A DNA stretch of 64,000 nt from CAZEHJ01 sp964512485 (GCA_964512485.1 CAZEHJ010000002.1:37558-101557), one strand, 5' to 3'; counted from the stretch's first letter, positions 1 to 9,449 are shown. A program made the numbers and translations. The notes: generated by a model from the letters alone, not told the origin.

Positions 1-42
1 AGAGGTGTCGTTTGAGAGGTCGCGCAGTTCGTGAGGGTTCAT
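1..42 (-). CDS. N-terminal fragment of a gene cut by the window edge
   Basis: Only the first 14 codons lie in the window, reading MNPHELRDLSNDTS. The ATG overlaps the TGA of the preceding oxidoreductase gene as ATGA, so the two are probably translationally coupled and this is the next member of the minus-strand sugar-acid operon. The fragment is too short for a family call. Genes next to this kind of oxidoreductase are often aldolase-like or TIM-barrel sugar isomerases, but nothing visible here decides that. Confidence 0.5.
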   Translation of the reverse strand, partial: MNPHELRDLSNDTS

Positions 43-1211
43 GCGCTGACCTCCAGATCTGGAACGTCCAGCCAACGTCTTTCGGCCCAGCTTTTCATCC
101 CCAGTTCGGCCAGTTGGACGCCTTTGGCGCCCTCCAGCAGTGTGTATTCCCACGGCCCATCATCGTACAGATGACGAATGTAGGCTTCCCACTGAACTTT
201 GAAACCATTGTCGTAAACAACGTTGCCGTACACTCCGTCGTCAGGTACGTCATTCCAGTCGTCCATGAAATTCATGGATGTTGGTTCGTCGGGATTCCAA
301 ACAGGTTTGGGTGTGTCGTCACGCGATTGAGTGACACACGAATGCAGCCCTGCGACAGCAGACCCATGGGTGCCGTCTACGTGAAATGTCACCAGATCAT
401 CCCGCCTGACACGCGTGCACCATGAACTGTTGACTTGCGCCACAATGCCTCCTTCCAATTCGAATGTGGCATAGGCGGCGTCGTCTGCGTCGGCAGTGTA
501 TGGTTCGTCCTGTTCGTCCCACCTCTGGGTGATATGGGTTTTGCCGAGACAACTGACCGCCTTTACCGGAGCGATGACATTGTCCAACACGTATCGCCAG
601 TGGCACAACATGTCAGTTATGATGCTGCCACCATCTTTCTTTCGATAATTCCAGCTGGGTCGCTGTGCTTTTTCGTAATCCCCTTCAAAGACCCAGTATC
701 CAAATTCTCCGCGGACCGACAGGATCTTGCCGAAGAAGCCGCTGTCCCTCAATGAGCGGAGCTTGATGAGTCCGGGAAGGGAGAGCTTGTCGTGGACAAT
801 ACCGTTTCTGGCTCCTGTTTCCCGAGCGACGCGCACGACTTCGAGGGCTTCATCCAGGCTTTCTGACACCGGTTTCTCGCAATAGATGTCTTTTCCAGCA
901 TTCATTGCTTTGATGAGCAGTTCCGGACGCATTTGCGTCGTCGCCGCGTCAAAAAACAGAGTGTCATCTTCGTTCTGGAGAGCGGCATTCAGGTCTGTTG
1001 TCCATCGCTCCACGCCGCACTCTCGAGCCAGGCGTTCCATCTTCTCGGCATTCCGACCGACGAGGATGGGGTCGGGGAGTATGCGGTCTCCATTCGAAAG
1101 CTTCACGCCGCCCTCTCCACGGATTGCCAGAATAGAGCGTTTAAGATGCTGATTCATCCCCATTCGCCCGGTTACCCCGTGCATGATTATTCCAAGTCTC
1201 CGTTCAGCCAT
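39..1211 (-). CDS. Gfo/Idh/MocA family NAD(P)-dependent oxidoreductase
   Basis: A 390-residue cytoplasmic dehydrogenase. The N-terminal Rossmann fold starts at about residue 7 and carries a G-x-x-G-x-x-G loop (GVTGRMG, residues 12-18). The family EKP signature is at residues 112-114 (CEKPVSESLDEAL), followed by the alpha/beta substrate domain. Members oxidise or reduce sugar and cyclitol hydroxyls, often at C3, and the substrate cannot be read from sequence. AGGA lies 7 bases before the ATG. It follows the GH88 gene by 34 bases and its stop overlaps the next start, so it sits inside the uronate operon. A role in making or reducing keto-sugars is inferred from neighbouring DUF1080 and KDG genes. 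Confidence 0.88.
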   Translation of the reverse strand: MAERRLGIIMHGVTGRMGMNQHLKRSILAIRGEGGVKLSNGDRILPDPILVGRNAEKMERLARECGVERWTTDLNAALQNEDDTLFFDAATTQMRPELLIKAMNAGKDIYCEKPVSESLDEALEVVRVARETGARNGIVHDKLSLPGLIKLRSLRDSGFFGKILSVRGEFGYWVFEGDYEKAQRPSWNYRKKDGGSIITDMLCHWRYVLDNVIAPVKAVSCLGKTHITQRWDEQDEPYTADADDAAYATFELEGGIVAQVNSSWCTRVRRDDLVTFHVDGTHGSAVAGLHSCVTQSRDDTPKPVWNPDEPTSMNFMDDWNDVPDDGVYGNVVYDNGFKVQWEAYIRHLYDDGPWEYTLLEGAKGVQLAELGMKSWAERRWLDVPDLEVSA

Positions 1212-1245
1212 TCTCAGTCCTGTTCTCGAACATTAATATTGAGTA

Positions 1246-2640
1246 CTACTGGTTCCACTGTGCGAACTGATAGGTTTCGCCGACTGCCATTCGTTTGATA
1301 AGCAGAGCCAGTTCCATCGCGTGATAGTCTCCCCACATGCACGATTCGTCGCACGGAACGGACTGGCCTTCGGGAATGTGATCCCATCCACCCGGGTGGT
1401 GATAGACTGAATGGAGCAACAGGCCGTGATGATTCGGATCAACCGACAGGTAAGGCTCTTCGAACAATCTCGAAGCGACGCTCAGACCGGCATTGAGGTA
1501 TCTGTCGGCATTCTCGTCATCCATTGAGGCCAGGTAATTGCCGAGACGAATCAGTCCCTGGGCGCAGATTGCCGCCGCAGAGCTGTCCACGGGTTCATGC
1601 GCGTTATACGGGTCGGCCGGTTGATCCCGGTAGTCGCTCAGCTTTGCCAGGCCCGGAGCTCCGGTATCCCAATACGGGATGCCATCGATAGGGGTTTGGC
1701 TGATATAGTGCTCGGCCGTGGCAATGGCGACTTCTCGGAATCGCTTCAGTACGGCCGCCTTGTTGTTCACCAGAGTGTTTTCGAGCTTTTCGAATTCGGA
1801 AGCTGGGACACCGCTCAGAAATTCCAGCTGCTCTGCAAAGCCGCACACGATCCATGCTTGTCCTCGCGTCCAGGTCGTAAACGGAGAATAGCCCTGCTGT
1901 GAACTCGGGCACCTGTAGGCGCCGTCATTCAGATTGAAGATCGACTCGTGAACGACCCGGCCTGATTCATCGTAGGAATCCCGACCGTTTCCAAAGTAGA
2001 CGTTGTATCGCGCGGTTGTCTCGGCGTGAATCAACGCACGTTCGAGCAAATTGTGTGCTTCGTCGTGTTCGCCCTGAAGTACCTGTCCGAGTGCGTGACT
2101 CCACACCACTGGCCGCATGCTACGAATGGTGTCGGAAAAGAGTGAATGAGGGCCATTGAACGAATAGACATAGCCCAGCCCATCCTGAACGTCTGTCCAC
2201 CGTGAAGCCTGAACGGCACCTGAAACCTTGATCGCCAGCTCGTAGAAGTGCTTTTCCCAGTCACCGCCACCGTGTCTTCCTTCGTTGAGGAGTCGGAGCA
2301 GATTTCCATATGTGCTGACGTTGTTGAAGCCGTGGTCGTGTACACCCGTATGGGTGAGATGAGCGGACATCAGATCAAGCGTGCGGCGTCGTCCGAGGTC
2401 GAGAAATTCTTCGTCGTCGGTTGCGTCAAACTGGAGGAGTGCGCAGCCATACTGAAATCCTTGAGTCCACTCAGTCCAGCCGCGAGTCGAATACTTCCCG
2501 TCGATCGTGAAAACCGGGCTGCCCTGATTGATGTCCCACTCGGAATCCAGCAGCCTGATCTTGTCGCCTGCCAGAGCTAAAAATCGATCGAGCTTGCCTT
2601 GCAGCGAGGAAGCGGTCAGATCTGGTTTGATATCAATCAT
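1246..2640 (-). CDS. Glycoside hydrolase family 88 protein, unsaturated glucuronyl hydrolase-like
   Basis: 464 residues with the alpha/alpha-barrel signatures of GH88: HDHGF at 101-105, WTRGQAW at 257-263 and DSSAAAI at 352-358. GH88 enzymes hydrate the C4=C5 double bond left by polysaccharide lyases on the non-reducing uronate of short oligosaccharides; the released unsaturated uronate rearranges towards 2-keto-3-deoxy acids. There is no signal peptide, so it probably acts in the cytoplasm. It lies 9 bases after the SDR and in the same operon as KDG kinase and KDPG aldolase, which fits this route. Catalytic Asp assignment is tentative; D102 in the HDHGF motif is a candidate. The native polysaccharide is unknown because no lyase is in view. 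Confidence 0.88.
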   Translation of the reverse strand: MIDIKPDLTASSLQGKLDRFLALAGDKIRLLDSEWDINQGSPVFTIDGKYSTRGWTEWTQGFQYGCALLQFDATDDEEFLDLGRRRTLDLMSAHLTHTGVHDHGFNNVSTYGNLLRLLNEGRHGGGDWEKHFYELAIKVSGAVQASRWTDVQDGLGYVYSFNGPHSLFSDTIRSMRPVVWSHALGQVLQGEHDEAHNLLERALIHAETTARYNVYFGNGRDSYDESGRVVHESIFNLNDGAYRCPSSQQGYSPFTTWTRGQAWIVCGFAEQLEFLSGVPASEFEKLENTLVNNKAAVLKRFREVAIATAEHYISQTPIDGIPYWDTGAPGLAKLSDYRDQPADPYNAHEPVDSSAAAICAQGLIRLGNYLASMDDENADRYLNAGLSVASRLFEEPYLSVDPNHHGLLLHSVYHHPGGWDHIPEGQSVPCDESCMWGDYHAMELALLIKRMAVGETYQFAQWNQ

Positions 2641-2649
2641 GACGCTTGA

Positions 2650-3444
2650 TCATAGTTGTCGGATATGAAAACCGCCATCTACATCTATCACCGCTCCCGT
2701 CGAAAATGGAAAATCTCCGTCAACGAGTGATGCGACAGCACGTCCGAGGTCTTCGCCCGTACCCCATCGTTTCTGCGGAACGAGGTTTTCTTCACTGATC
2801 TTTTTGTCATACTTCTCCCGGACACCTTTGGTCATATCACTTTCCATGATTCCGGGGCGTAGTTCGTACACGCAAATCCCTTCTCCGGCGAGGCGAGCAG
2901 ACCACAATTGAGCGGCCATGGAAAGGCCGGCCTTGGAAATGCAATAATCTCCTCTCGTGACGCTCGCCGTATGAGCAGATATACTCGTCACAAACACAAC
3001 GCAGAATCCACTTTCCAGCAATGATTCTGGGGCGTCGTCCAGCCAGTATCCTGCTACCGCCTGGGTCAGGAAATATGGACCCTTCAGATTGGTGTTGATC
3101 AGCCTGTCAAATGACTGCTCGGTGGCTTCGACAATATCATCTCGCGAATCAGGGGCGATTCCCGCATTGTTGACCAGGCAATCGAGTCGGCCAAATTGCT
3201 CGAGGACTTCTTTCAAAAGACGGGTGCGGTCCGATGCACTCGATATATCAGCTTGAATGGTCTCAAAACGCTGATTATCATGTTTTCTGACTGCTTCACA
3301 AAGAGCGACGCTTTCTGCAGCAGCAGCTTCGTTGCGGGCATAGTTGATCGCGACAGAGTATCCCTTTTCAGCAAGATGAGTTGCCACGCCGCGACCCAAT
3401 CCACGGCTTGCTCCTGTCACCAATATTACTGCTGATTCTGACAT
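2650..3444 (-). CDS. Short-chain dehydrogenase/reductase (FabG-like)
   Basis: 264 residues with a classical SDR layout: TGASRGLG at 10-17, NNAG at 92-95, catalytic Ser near 154, and Tyr167 with Lys171 (YCISK). Such enzymes reduce or oxidise a carbonyl/hydroxyl pair with NAD(P)H. Annotation pipelines tend to call these 3-ketoacyl-ACP reductases. The position between KDG kinase and GH88 points instead to a sugar-acid substrate, perhaps 4-deoxy-5-threo-hexosulose uronate reduction to KDG; that is inference. The gap of 113 bases to the kinase gene is wider than the other operon junctions. Confidence 0.85.
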   Translation of the reverse strand: MSESAVILVTGASRGLGRGVATHLAEKGYSVAINYARNEAAAAESVALCEAVRKHDNQRFETIQADISSASDRTRLLKEVLEQFGRLDCLVNNAGIAPDSRDDIVEATEQSFDRLINTNLKGPYFLTQAVAGYWLDDAPESLLESGFCVVFVTSISAHTASVTRGDYCISKAGLSMAAQLWSARLAGEGICVYELRPGIMESDMTKGVREKYDKKISEENLVPQKRWGTGEDLGRAVASLVDGDFPFSTGAVIDVDGGFHIRQL

Positions 3445-3557
3445 TGTTCTGATGGCTGTAGCTGTCCTGGGTTGAATTTCCCCCCTGAACGGCTTTTTTG
3501 CTCCCTCAAGGTGGGTCTACCCGACGAATCTACACTAAAAAACGGTTCAGTTCCGAT

Positions 3558-4586
3558 TCATCGTTCCACCCGGCCCGAGCCCGAGCCTGCTACGAGCTGA
3601 TCGACCTCGTGCTCAGTTACGTGATTGAAATCACCCGGGATGGTCTGTTTCAAGCACGAGGCAGCAACTGCGAATTCCAGAGCATCCCTCGAATTGTCTT
3701 TTTTCGACAGACCTGCAATCAGCCCTCCGGAAAAGGCATCTCCGCCTCCGACGCGGTCAATCAGTTTAATTTCGTATCGACTCGAACGGTAGGGTTCAGC
3801 GCAATCCGCGTCATCCATCATGATGGCGCTCCAGCCGTTCATTGACGCTGAAAAACTTTCACGAAGCGTGACGGCGACGGCGGAGAATCCGTACTCCTTT
3901 TTCAGGTTTTTGATTAGATCCGCATATCCCGACTCATTCAAGTGGCCTGATTCCACATCCTCAATTCCACCGCCGAATCCGAGACATTTCTGAACATCTT
4001 CCTCGTTCGCAATGCAGACGTCGACATACTCCATCATGGAAGGCATGACACTCTGTGCTTCTTCGGTGGACCACAGTTTCGCCCGATAGTTCAGGTCGCA
4101 ACTCACGGTTGCTCCAGCCTGTTTGGCAGCCTTGCACATTGAATTCAACGTGTCTCTGGCAGTCTGTCCGAGGGCTGGTGTGATACCGGTCCAGTGAAAC
4201 CACCCGGCACCATCGAAGATGGCATCGAGATCGAGTTCTGATTCGGCCAGGGTGGAGACGGCCGAGTTCGCTCTGTCGTAGACGACTTTGGAGCTACGCT
4301 GGCTCGCACCTGTCTCCAGAAAATAGATTCCGATTCGATCCCCGCCCCGCACGACGAAACGTTCGGAAACTCCGTATCGCCGCAGATGATTTACCGCCGC
4401 CTGCCCGATATCGTTGGGTGGCAATTTGCTGACGAAATAACTGTCCATTCCGAAGTGGGCAAGCGATACGGCCACGTTTGCCTCACCACCCCCGAATGTC
4501 ACATCAAACGAATCGGTCTGCGTGAACCGCTTGAATCCGGGCGTTGAAAGCCGGAGCATCATTTCTCCAAAAGTAATCGTTTTCAT
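3558..4586 (-). CDS. kdgK: 2-keto-3-deoxygluconate kinase, PfkB family
   Basis: 342 residues of the ribokinase/PfkB fold. The N-terminus has the GEMMLRLSTPGF and FGGGEANVAVSLAHFG stretches (7-18, 31-46) typical of KDG kinases, and the second PfkB signature GGDAFSGGL is at 281-289 with the catalytic base Asp283. The enzyme phosphorylates 2-keto-3-deoxygluconate to KDPG using ATP in the cytoplasm. The KDPG aldolase gene lies 34 bases upstream in the same operon, so the two consecutive steps of the lower uronate pathway are encoded together. Length is normal for the family. Confidence 0.92.
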   Translation of the reverse strand: MKTITFGEMMLRLSTPGFKRFTQTDSFDVTFGGGEANVAVSLAHFGMDSYFVSKLPPNDIGQAAVNHLRRYGVSERFVVRGGDRIGIYFLETGASQRSSKVVYDRANSAVSTLAESELDLDAIFDGAGWFHWTGITPALGQTARDTLNSMCKAAKQAGATVSCDLNYRAKLWSTEEAQSVMPSMMEYVDVCIANEEDVQKCLGFGGGIEDVESGHLNESGYADLIKNLKKEYGFSAVAVTLRESFSASMNGWSAIMMDDADCAEPYRSSRYEIKLIDRVGGGDAFSGGLIAGLSKKDNSRDALEFAVAASCLKQTIPGDFNHVTEHEVDQLVAGSGSGRVER

Positions 4587-4620
4587 GACGAATGATCTGA
4601 CTTGTCAGGGAATGGGTGGT

Positions 4621-5268
4621 TCAAGCTCTGGCTTCTTCAATCGATCTTTTCAGGGTTGCCGCTCTTTGCGTCAACACGTCGAACTGACCTCCGTCGACGA
4701 GTTCACGCGAGATCAACGCGCTTCCTACACCAACAGCACAGGCGCCCGCACGAATCCAGTCTCCCGCATTCTCAAGTGTGACGCCGCCAGTAGGCATCAA
4801 TCGGCAATGAGGCATCGGGGCCAGAACCGCTTTGAAAAAATCCATCCCTACCGCGTTCGCGGGAAATATCTTTACGATGCCGGCTCCTGCATCCATTGCC
4901 GTCTGGATTTCAGTGGGGGTCATGGCTCCTGGTAAGGCCGGTATGCCTCGTGCGAGCGAGGCGCCAACCACCTCGGGATTGAAAATCGGGCTTACAACGT
5001 ATCGCGCACCAGCATCGATGGCGGCCTCCGCGTCGTTTCGCGAAAGGACTGTCCCGACTCCGAGCACTATCGAGTCACCGAAAACCGATGAAACTTCAGC
5101 AATCAGCTCCATCGCTCCGGGCGTCGTCAATGTGATCTCGATAGCTGTGACTCCACCAGCAGCGACTGCCTCGACAACCTTGATCAGCTTCTCAGAATCT
5201 GCCAACCGAACAACAGCAACAGCACCCTGCCGGATCAATTCGTCTGTTACTTCGCTTCTGAGCGTCAT
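4621..5268 (-). CDS. eda: KDPG/KHG aldolase (2-keto-3-deoxy-6-phosphogluconate aldolase)
   Basis: The enzyme splits KDPG into pyruvate and glyceraldehyde 3-phosphate. Starting at the ATG at 5268 gives 215 residues, the usual family length; the frame stays open for 66 more codons upstream but that part has no family similarity that I recognise. The class I aldolase residues are visible: Glu44 in AIEIT and the Schiff-base Lys133 in IVKIFPAN, with GGV phosphate-binding residues near 161-163. An ATG at 5280 is a possible alternative start. It is the first gene of the minus-strand sugar-acid operon, divergent from the DUF1080 gene across a 249-base promoter region. Confidence 0.92.
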   Translation of the reverse strand: MTLRSEVTDELIRQGAVAVVRLADSEKLIKVVEAVAAGGVTAIEITLTTPGAMELIAEVSSVFGDSIVLGVGTVLSRNDAEAAIDAGARYVVSPIFNPEVVGASLARGIPALPGAMTPTEIQTAMDAGAGIVKIFPANAVGMDFFKAVLAPMPHCRLMPTGGVTLENAGDWIRAGACAVGVGSALISRELVDGGQFDVLTQRAATLKRSIEEARA

Positions 5269-5480
5269 GGTGGATGGCATTGGAGGGGAGATCGCCTGCC
5301 GGAGAATACGACCGAAGGCGATGGATATCACACCAGGTCTGTCTTGATGGTCATCACGAATCTGCGCCCGTGCAAGAAAGACGCATGTTTGAGACAGGGT
5401 CCTGTGTGAGGAATGACAAGCATTCGCTATGTTTGCCGGGAGGCTGCTACCGTTCAGCTGTCGCACCCACCACTTTAAAG

Positions 5481-5503
5481 CGCTCTACCCTGAATGCAGA
5501 GCG
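5481..5503. promoter_or_regulatory. Inverted repeat in the divergent promoter of the sugar-acid locus
   Basis: CGCTCT at 5481-5486 and AGAGCG at 5498-5503 form a perfect 6-base inverted repeat with an 11-base spacer. It lies just upstream of the DUF1080 start and inside the only divergent gap of the locus. It could be an operator for a GntR- or LacI-type repressor, but no regulator gene is next to it. Confidence 0.3.
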
Positions 5504-5517
5504 AATCTGGTACCACG

Positions 5518-7416
5518 ATGAAAGGGATCAAAACGTTGTTTGCATGCCTGATTGGCGGCATCTTTTTATTGTCACCCGTCATTTCTTCAGCTCAGTCAGG
5601 GTTGAGGCCCATGTCAGAACTGACACTCGATTCGATGGATGACTTCGGGCCGGTTGCGGGAAACTGGCAAATAGTAGGGGACGTAGCTGCGGATCGTTTC
5701 CAGGACCACCAGATAAGCACCTCTCCCGGAGCGGGTATTCTGGTCAACATTCCGTCTGACGCGGAGCGAGAGAATATTTTCACCGACTGGGAGCACGGAG
5801 ACATTGAACTCGAGATGGAGTTCATGATGCCAAAAGGATCCAATGCAGGGGTATATCTGCAGGGGAGATACGAAATCCAGATGTTCGACAGTTGGGGTGT
5901 TGAAAATCCGACCTACTCGGATGTTGGCGGAATCTACCAGCGGTTCAATCCCCAAGTCAGTGGTTTCGGTCGGGGATACGAGGGACACGCGCCGAGCATG
6001 AACGTGGCTCGCGCTCCTGGCCTGTGGCAGCGATTCGAGATTCGGTTTCAGGCCCCACGGTTCGACGAAGCCGGAAAGAAAATCGCCAACGCGAAGATGA
6101 TCAAAGTGGTGCACAACGGTGTAGTGATCCACGAAAATGTGGAGCTCACTGGTCCCACGACTTCCGCGGCGTTTTCTGATGAACAAGCCATGGGTCCGCT
6201 CATGATTCAGGGTGATCACGGACCGGTGGCGATTCGCAACATCAGATACAAACGCTACAAACCAGAGCTCATTTCGCTCTCGAACACTCACTTCCAGGAG
6301 GTTGCCGGAGAATTCACGTCTGCACCTGACTTTTCAGGCGTGGAAGAGAAGGCCGCAGATGGAATTGATTGGCGTCTGAGCGAGGAATTGGACAAGATGG
6401 CTCTGAGATACTCGGGCGAAATGCGCATTCCATATGCGGGGACATATACCTTTCAATTGAGGCTGGACTGGGTGACTGGTGATCCTCATTATCAAGCGAA
6501 GGTTGTGGGTGGTGGAACGCTGACCATCGGAGATCAGGTCGTGCTCGATCACTCAGCCAAAAGCGCCATCAATTCGGGAGAGGTACAACTTGAAGCGGGT
6601 ACATACCCCTACTCGTTGGTCGTCTTCAAGAACAAAGGAGGGCAGCGGACCCTGCCACGTATGGCCGTCTGGGCGGAAGGGTCGCAGACCCCGGTCCATT
6701 CGCTCAATGCTCCGGGTTCATTGCCTCAGCCGCGTTGGGCCCGCTCCATTTTTGTCGAACCCGCTGCAGAACCATCTCTGATTCGTGGATTCATCAATCA
6801 TGATGGTGTCAAGAAAACGCATACGATGGCCGTGGGCCATCAGAACGGTGTGCACTACACGATGGATTTCCGACAAGGTGCCTTGATGCACGTCTGGAAA
6901 GGGAAATTCATTGAGGCCACTGATATGTGGCACAGCCGAGGCCAGGAACAGCTGGCCGTACCGTTAGGCAGCGTTATCGAGTTTTCAGGGCAGCCCACTG
7001 TGGCCCATCTTGGATCGGGTGACGCAGCCTGGCCCGACAGTGCAGGTGCAGATTTTGCATTCCGCGGATATGAATTGAATGCCAATGGATATCCAACTTT
7101 CGGGTACACCATGGGGGATCTGTCGATATCAGACCGGGTACTTCCTGAACATGGGGGACGCGAATTGTATCGAGAAGTCTCGCTTCGAGGAGAATCTGAT
7201 CACGAAGGATATTGGATCAGGATCGCGGAAGGAGACTCCATTCAAAAGCTTGACAACGGGGACTACAGCATTGACGGAAATATGTATTACGTGTCCGTTC
7301 TCGAGGGCGCAAAGGAAGAGGCTGTGGTTCGCTCCGTGAGCGGTGGCCAGGAACTCGTCGTTCCATTTTCATTCAGCGACGGCAGCGCGACCGTTCGATA
7401 CACACTGATCTGGTAA
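5518..7416 (+). CDS. Secreted DUF1080 (3-keto-disaccharide hydrolase-type) protein with a PA14-like domain
   Basis: 632 residues from the ATG at 5518. The frame opens 8 codons earlier, but this start puts a clean signal peptide first (hydrophobic to about residue 26, ending SSAQ). Residues of roughly 35-250 match the DUF1080 jelly-roll fold, with the typical stretch around GSNAGVYLQGRYEIQMFDS. A PA14-like carbohydrate-binding segment follows at about 265-400 (IPYAGTYTFQL). The last 200 residues are unassigned. DUF1080 proteins are associated with cleavage of 3-keto-glycosides made by Gfo/Idh/MocA-type oxidases, and such an enzyme is encoded in this locus. The next gene starts 4 bases after the stop. 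Confidence 0.8.
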   Translation: MKGIKTLFACLIGGIFLLSPVISSAQSGLRPMSELTLDSMDDFGPVAGNWQIVGDVAADRFQDHQISTSPGAGILVNIPSDAERENIFTDWEHGDIELEMEFMMPKGSNAGVYLQGRYEIQMFDSWGVENPTYSDVGGIYQRFNPQVSGFGRGYEGHAPSMNVARAPGLWQRFEIRFQAPRFDEAGKKIANAKMIKVVHNGVVIHENVELTGPTTSAAFSDEQAMGPLMIQGDHGPVAIRNIRYKRYKPELISLSNTHFQEVAGEFTSAPDFSGVEEKAADGIDWRLSEELDKMALRYSGEMRIPYAGTYTFQLRLDWVTGDPHYQAKVVGGGTLTIGDQVVLDHSAKSAINSGEVQLEAGTYPYSLVVFKNKGGQRTLPRMAVWAEGSQTPVHSLNAPGSLPQPRWARSIFVEPAAEPSLIRGFINHDGVKKTHTMAVGHQNGVHYTMDFRQGALMHVWKGKFIEATDMWHSRGQEQLAVPLGSVIEFSGQPTVAHLGSGDAAWPDSAGADFAFRGYELNANGYPTFGYTMGDLSISDRVLPEHGGRELYREVSLRGESDHEGYWIRIAEGDSIQKLDNGDYSIDGNMYYVSVLEGAKEEAVVRSVSGGQELVVPFSFSDGSATVRYTLIW

Positions 7417-7420
7417 AGTC

Positions 7421-9418
7421 ATGAACTCAGCATCTACACATATTCTGGCAGTGCTGCGCGTCATGATCGTCGCATGCATCTGTTTCTTCCTGGGAACTGC
7501 GAACGCATTGTCTCAGGTCCCTTTGGGCGAAAGCGATTTCTACAAGATCGAAACACTTCCCATACCACAGGACGTCATTCTTGAAGTTGGCGGTCTGGAC
7601 ATTCTGCCCGACGGGCAGCTTGCCGTCTCCACCCGACGGGGTGAGATCTGGATGATCAAGAACCCGTCGATGACCGGACCGGCGCGGCCCACATTTACCC
7701 GGTATGCGCACGGACTCCACGAGGCACTCGGCGTAGCTTATCGGGATGGATCCATATTCGCGGCTCAGCGAAGCGAATTGACGCGGCTGCGCGACACCAA
7801 TGGTGACGGCAGAGCAGATCTATACGAAACGATATACAGCTGGCCGCTCGCAGGGAATTATCACGAATATTCGTTCGGCCCATTGATTCGAGAGAACGGA
7901 AATATGCTTGTAACGCTGAACCTCGCATGGGTGGGTTACGGCGCGAGTCTTTCGAAATGGCGCGGTTGGATGTTGGAGATCACACCTGACGGTGAGATGA
8001 CGCCGATGGCAACGGGTATGCGTTCACCTGCCGGCTTTGGCTTCGATATGGAAGGCGAGGTCTTTTACGGGGAAAATCAGGGTGACTGGATCGGTTCCGG
8101 ATATATCACACACGTTGAAACCGGGGATTTTGTCGGGAATCCTGCCGGACTGAAGTGGACCGATCTACCTGGATCTCCACTCTCATTGAAACCCGAAGAT
8201 GTGCCAGATACTGGTCTTCCGATGGTTGAAGTAGCACCCGATGTGCCGGGGCTGAAGCCACCAGCTGTCTGGCTTCCCCACACATTGATGGGTACCTCCA
8301 CCTCCGATATTCTGGCGGACACTACTGCAGGCGCTTTCGGTCCTTTCGCTGGTCAATTGTTCGTTGGCGATCAGGGTCAGAGCAAGGTGATGCGGATTTA
8401 TCTGGAGAAGGTCAAAGGCGTCTATCAAGGCGCAGCCTTCCCGTTCCGCGAAGGATTTTCCTCCGGTATTCTGAGAATGGTCTGGGGCAAAGACGGCTCA
8501 ATGTTTGTTGGTATGACCAGTCGGGGCTGGGGGTCTACAGGACCTGATCTGTATGGCCTGCAACGACTTGTATGGACCGGAAAGATGCCGTTTGAAGTCG
8601 AAACGGTACAGGCTCGCCCGGATGGATTTGAAATGACATTCACCAAACCCGTTGACAAGAAAATCGCTGCGGACGCCGCATCATATCATGTCACGGGCTT
8701 TACCTATCAATATCATAGCGTATACGGCAGCCCGATCACTAATCGGGAGACGACACCTGTTCGCGGCGTTGTAGTCGCGGATGACGGTATGAGTGCGCGC
8801 ATCGTAGTTGATGGCTTGCGGGAGGGCTATATCCACGAGCTTAAAATGACTAGCCTGCGCTCAACAGAAGGGGAGCCGCTGCTTCACGATGCGGCATACT
8901 ACACGCTGAATCAGATTCCGGAAGGCACAAGTCTGGAGTTGGATTCAGGACAGTCCGAGAGCGGTGGCGCCGCGGAAGACGTTCGACAGGAAATTCAGCA
9001 GGCAAAGCGAGAAACCACCATGCCGGATGAATGGTCGAACGGCCCCGATGCAACCATTACGATTGGTACACAGCCGGGCCTTCGTTTCGATCAGCGTTCG
9101 TTCGATGTCCAGGCCGGCTCCCGGCTCAAGCTTGTGTTCAACAATAACGACGACATGATGCACAATCTGCTCATCGTTGAGGGCGGTACGGCAGACAAGG
9201 TGGGTGACTATGCGATCGCTCTCGGTATCGATGGTCCTGAAATGCACTATGTGCCCGACATGGATGAAGTTCTGTTTCATACCAAACTTCTGGAGCCCGA
9301 GACTGAGGAGGCTATTTACTTCACGGTTCCGGAAGAGCCGGGTGAGTACACATTTGTATGTACGTTTCCTGGCCATTCGTTTACCATGCGTGGCACGATG
9401 CGAGTTGTAGGCCGCTGA
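7421..9418 (+). CDS. Secreted beta-propeller dehydrogenase-like protein fused to an azurin-like cupredoxin domain
   Basis: 665 residues. A signal peptide covers about 1-31. Residues of about 40-390 form a sorbosone-dehydrogenase-like beta-propeller of the kind often called membrane-bound dehydrogenase domain (LRDTNGDGRADLYE, TGMRSPAGFGFD). An immunoglobulin-like linker follows. The C-terminal 120 residues are a type 1 copper domain: His581, Cys647, His652 and Met656, with the same spacings as azurin His46, Cys112, His117 and Met121 (66, 5 and 4). This suggests oxidation at the propeller with electrons passed to copper in the same chain. Cofactor and substrate are unproven, and many such propellers lack demonstrated dehydrogenase activity. 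It starts 4 bases after the DUF1080 gene, in one operon. Confidence 0.82.
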   Translation: MNSASTHILAVLRVMIVACICFFLGTANALSQVPLGESDFYKIETLPIPQDVILEVGGLDILPDGQLAVSTRRGEIWMIKNPSMTGPARPTFTRYAHGLHEALGVAYRDGSIFAAQRSELTRLRDTNGDGRADLYETIYSWPLAGNYHEYSFGPLIRENGNMLVTLNLAWVGYGASLSKWRGWMLEITPDGEMTPMATGMRSPAGFGFDMEGEVFYGENQGDWIGSGYITHVETGDFVGNPAGLKWTDLPGSPLSLKPEDVPDTGLPMVEVAPDVPGLKPPAVWLPHTLMGTSTSDILADTTAGAFGPFAGQLFVGDQGQSKVMRIYLEKVKGVYQGAAFPFREGFSSGILRMVWGKDGSMFVGMTSRGWGSTGPDLYGLQRLVWTGKMPFEVETVQARPDGFEMTFTKPVDKKIAADAASYHVTGFTYQYHSVYGSPITNRETTPVRGVVVADDGMSARIVVDGLREGYIHELKMTSLRSTEGEPLLHDAAYYTLNQIPEGTSLELDSGQSESGGAAEDVRQEIQQAKRETTMPDEWSNGPDATITIGTQPGLRFDQRSFDVQAGSRLKLVFNNNDDMMHNLLIVEGGTADKVGDYAIALGIDGPEMHYVPDMDEVLFHTKLLEPETEEAIYFTVPEEPGEYTFVCTFPGHSFTMRGTMRVVGR

Positions 9419-9449
9419 CATTTTCCTACGTCATCACCAGGGCGTTTCC

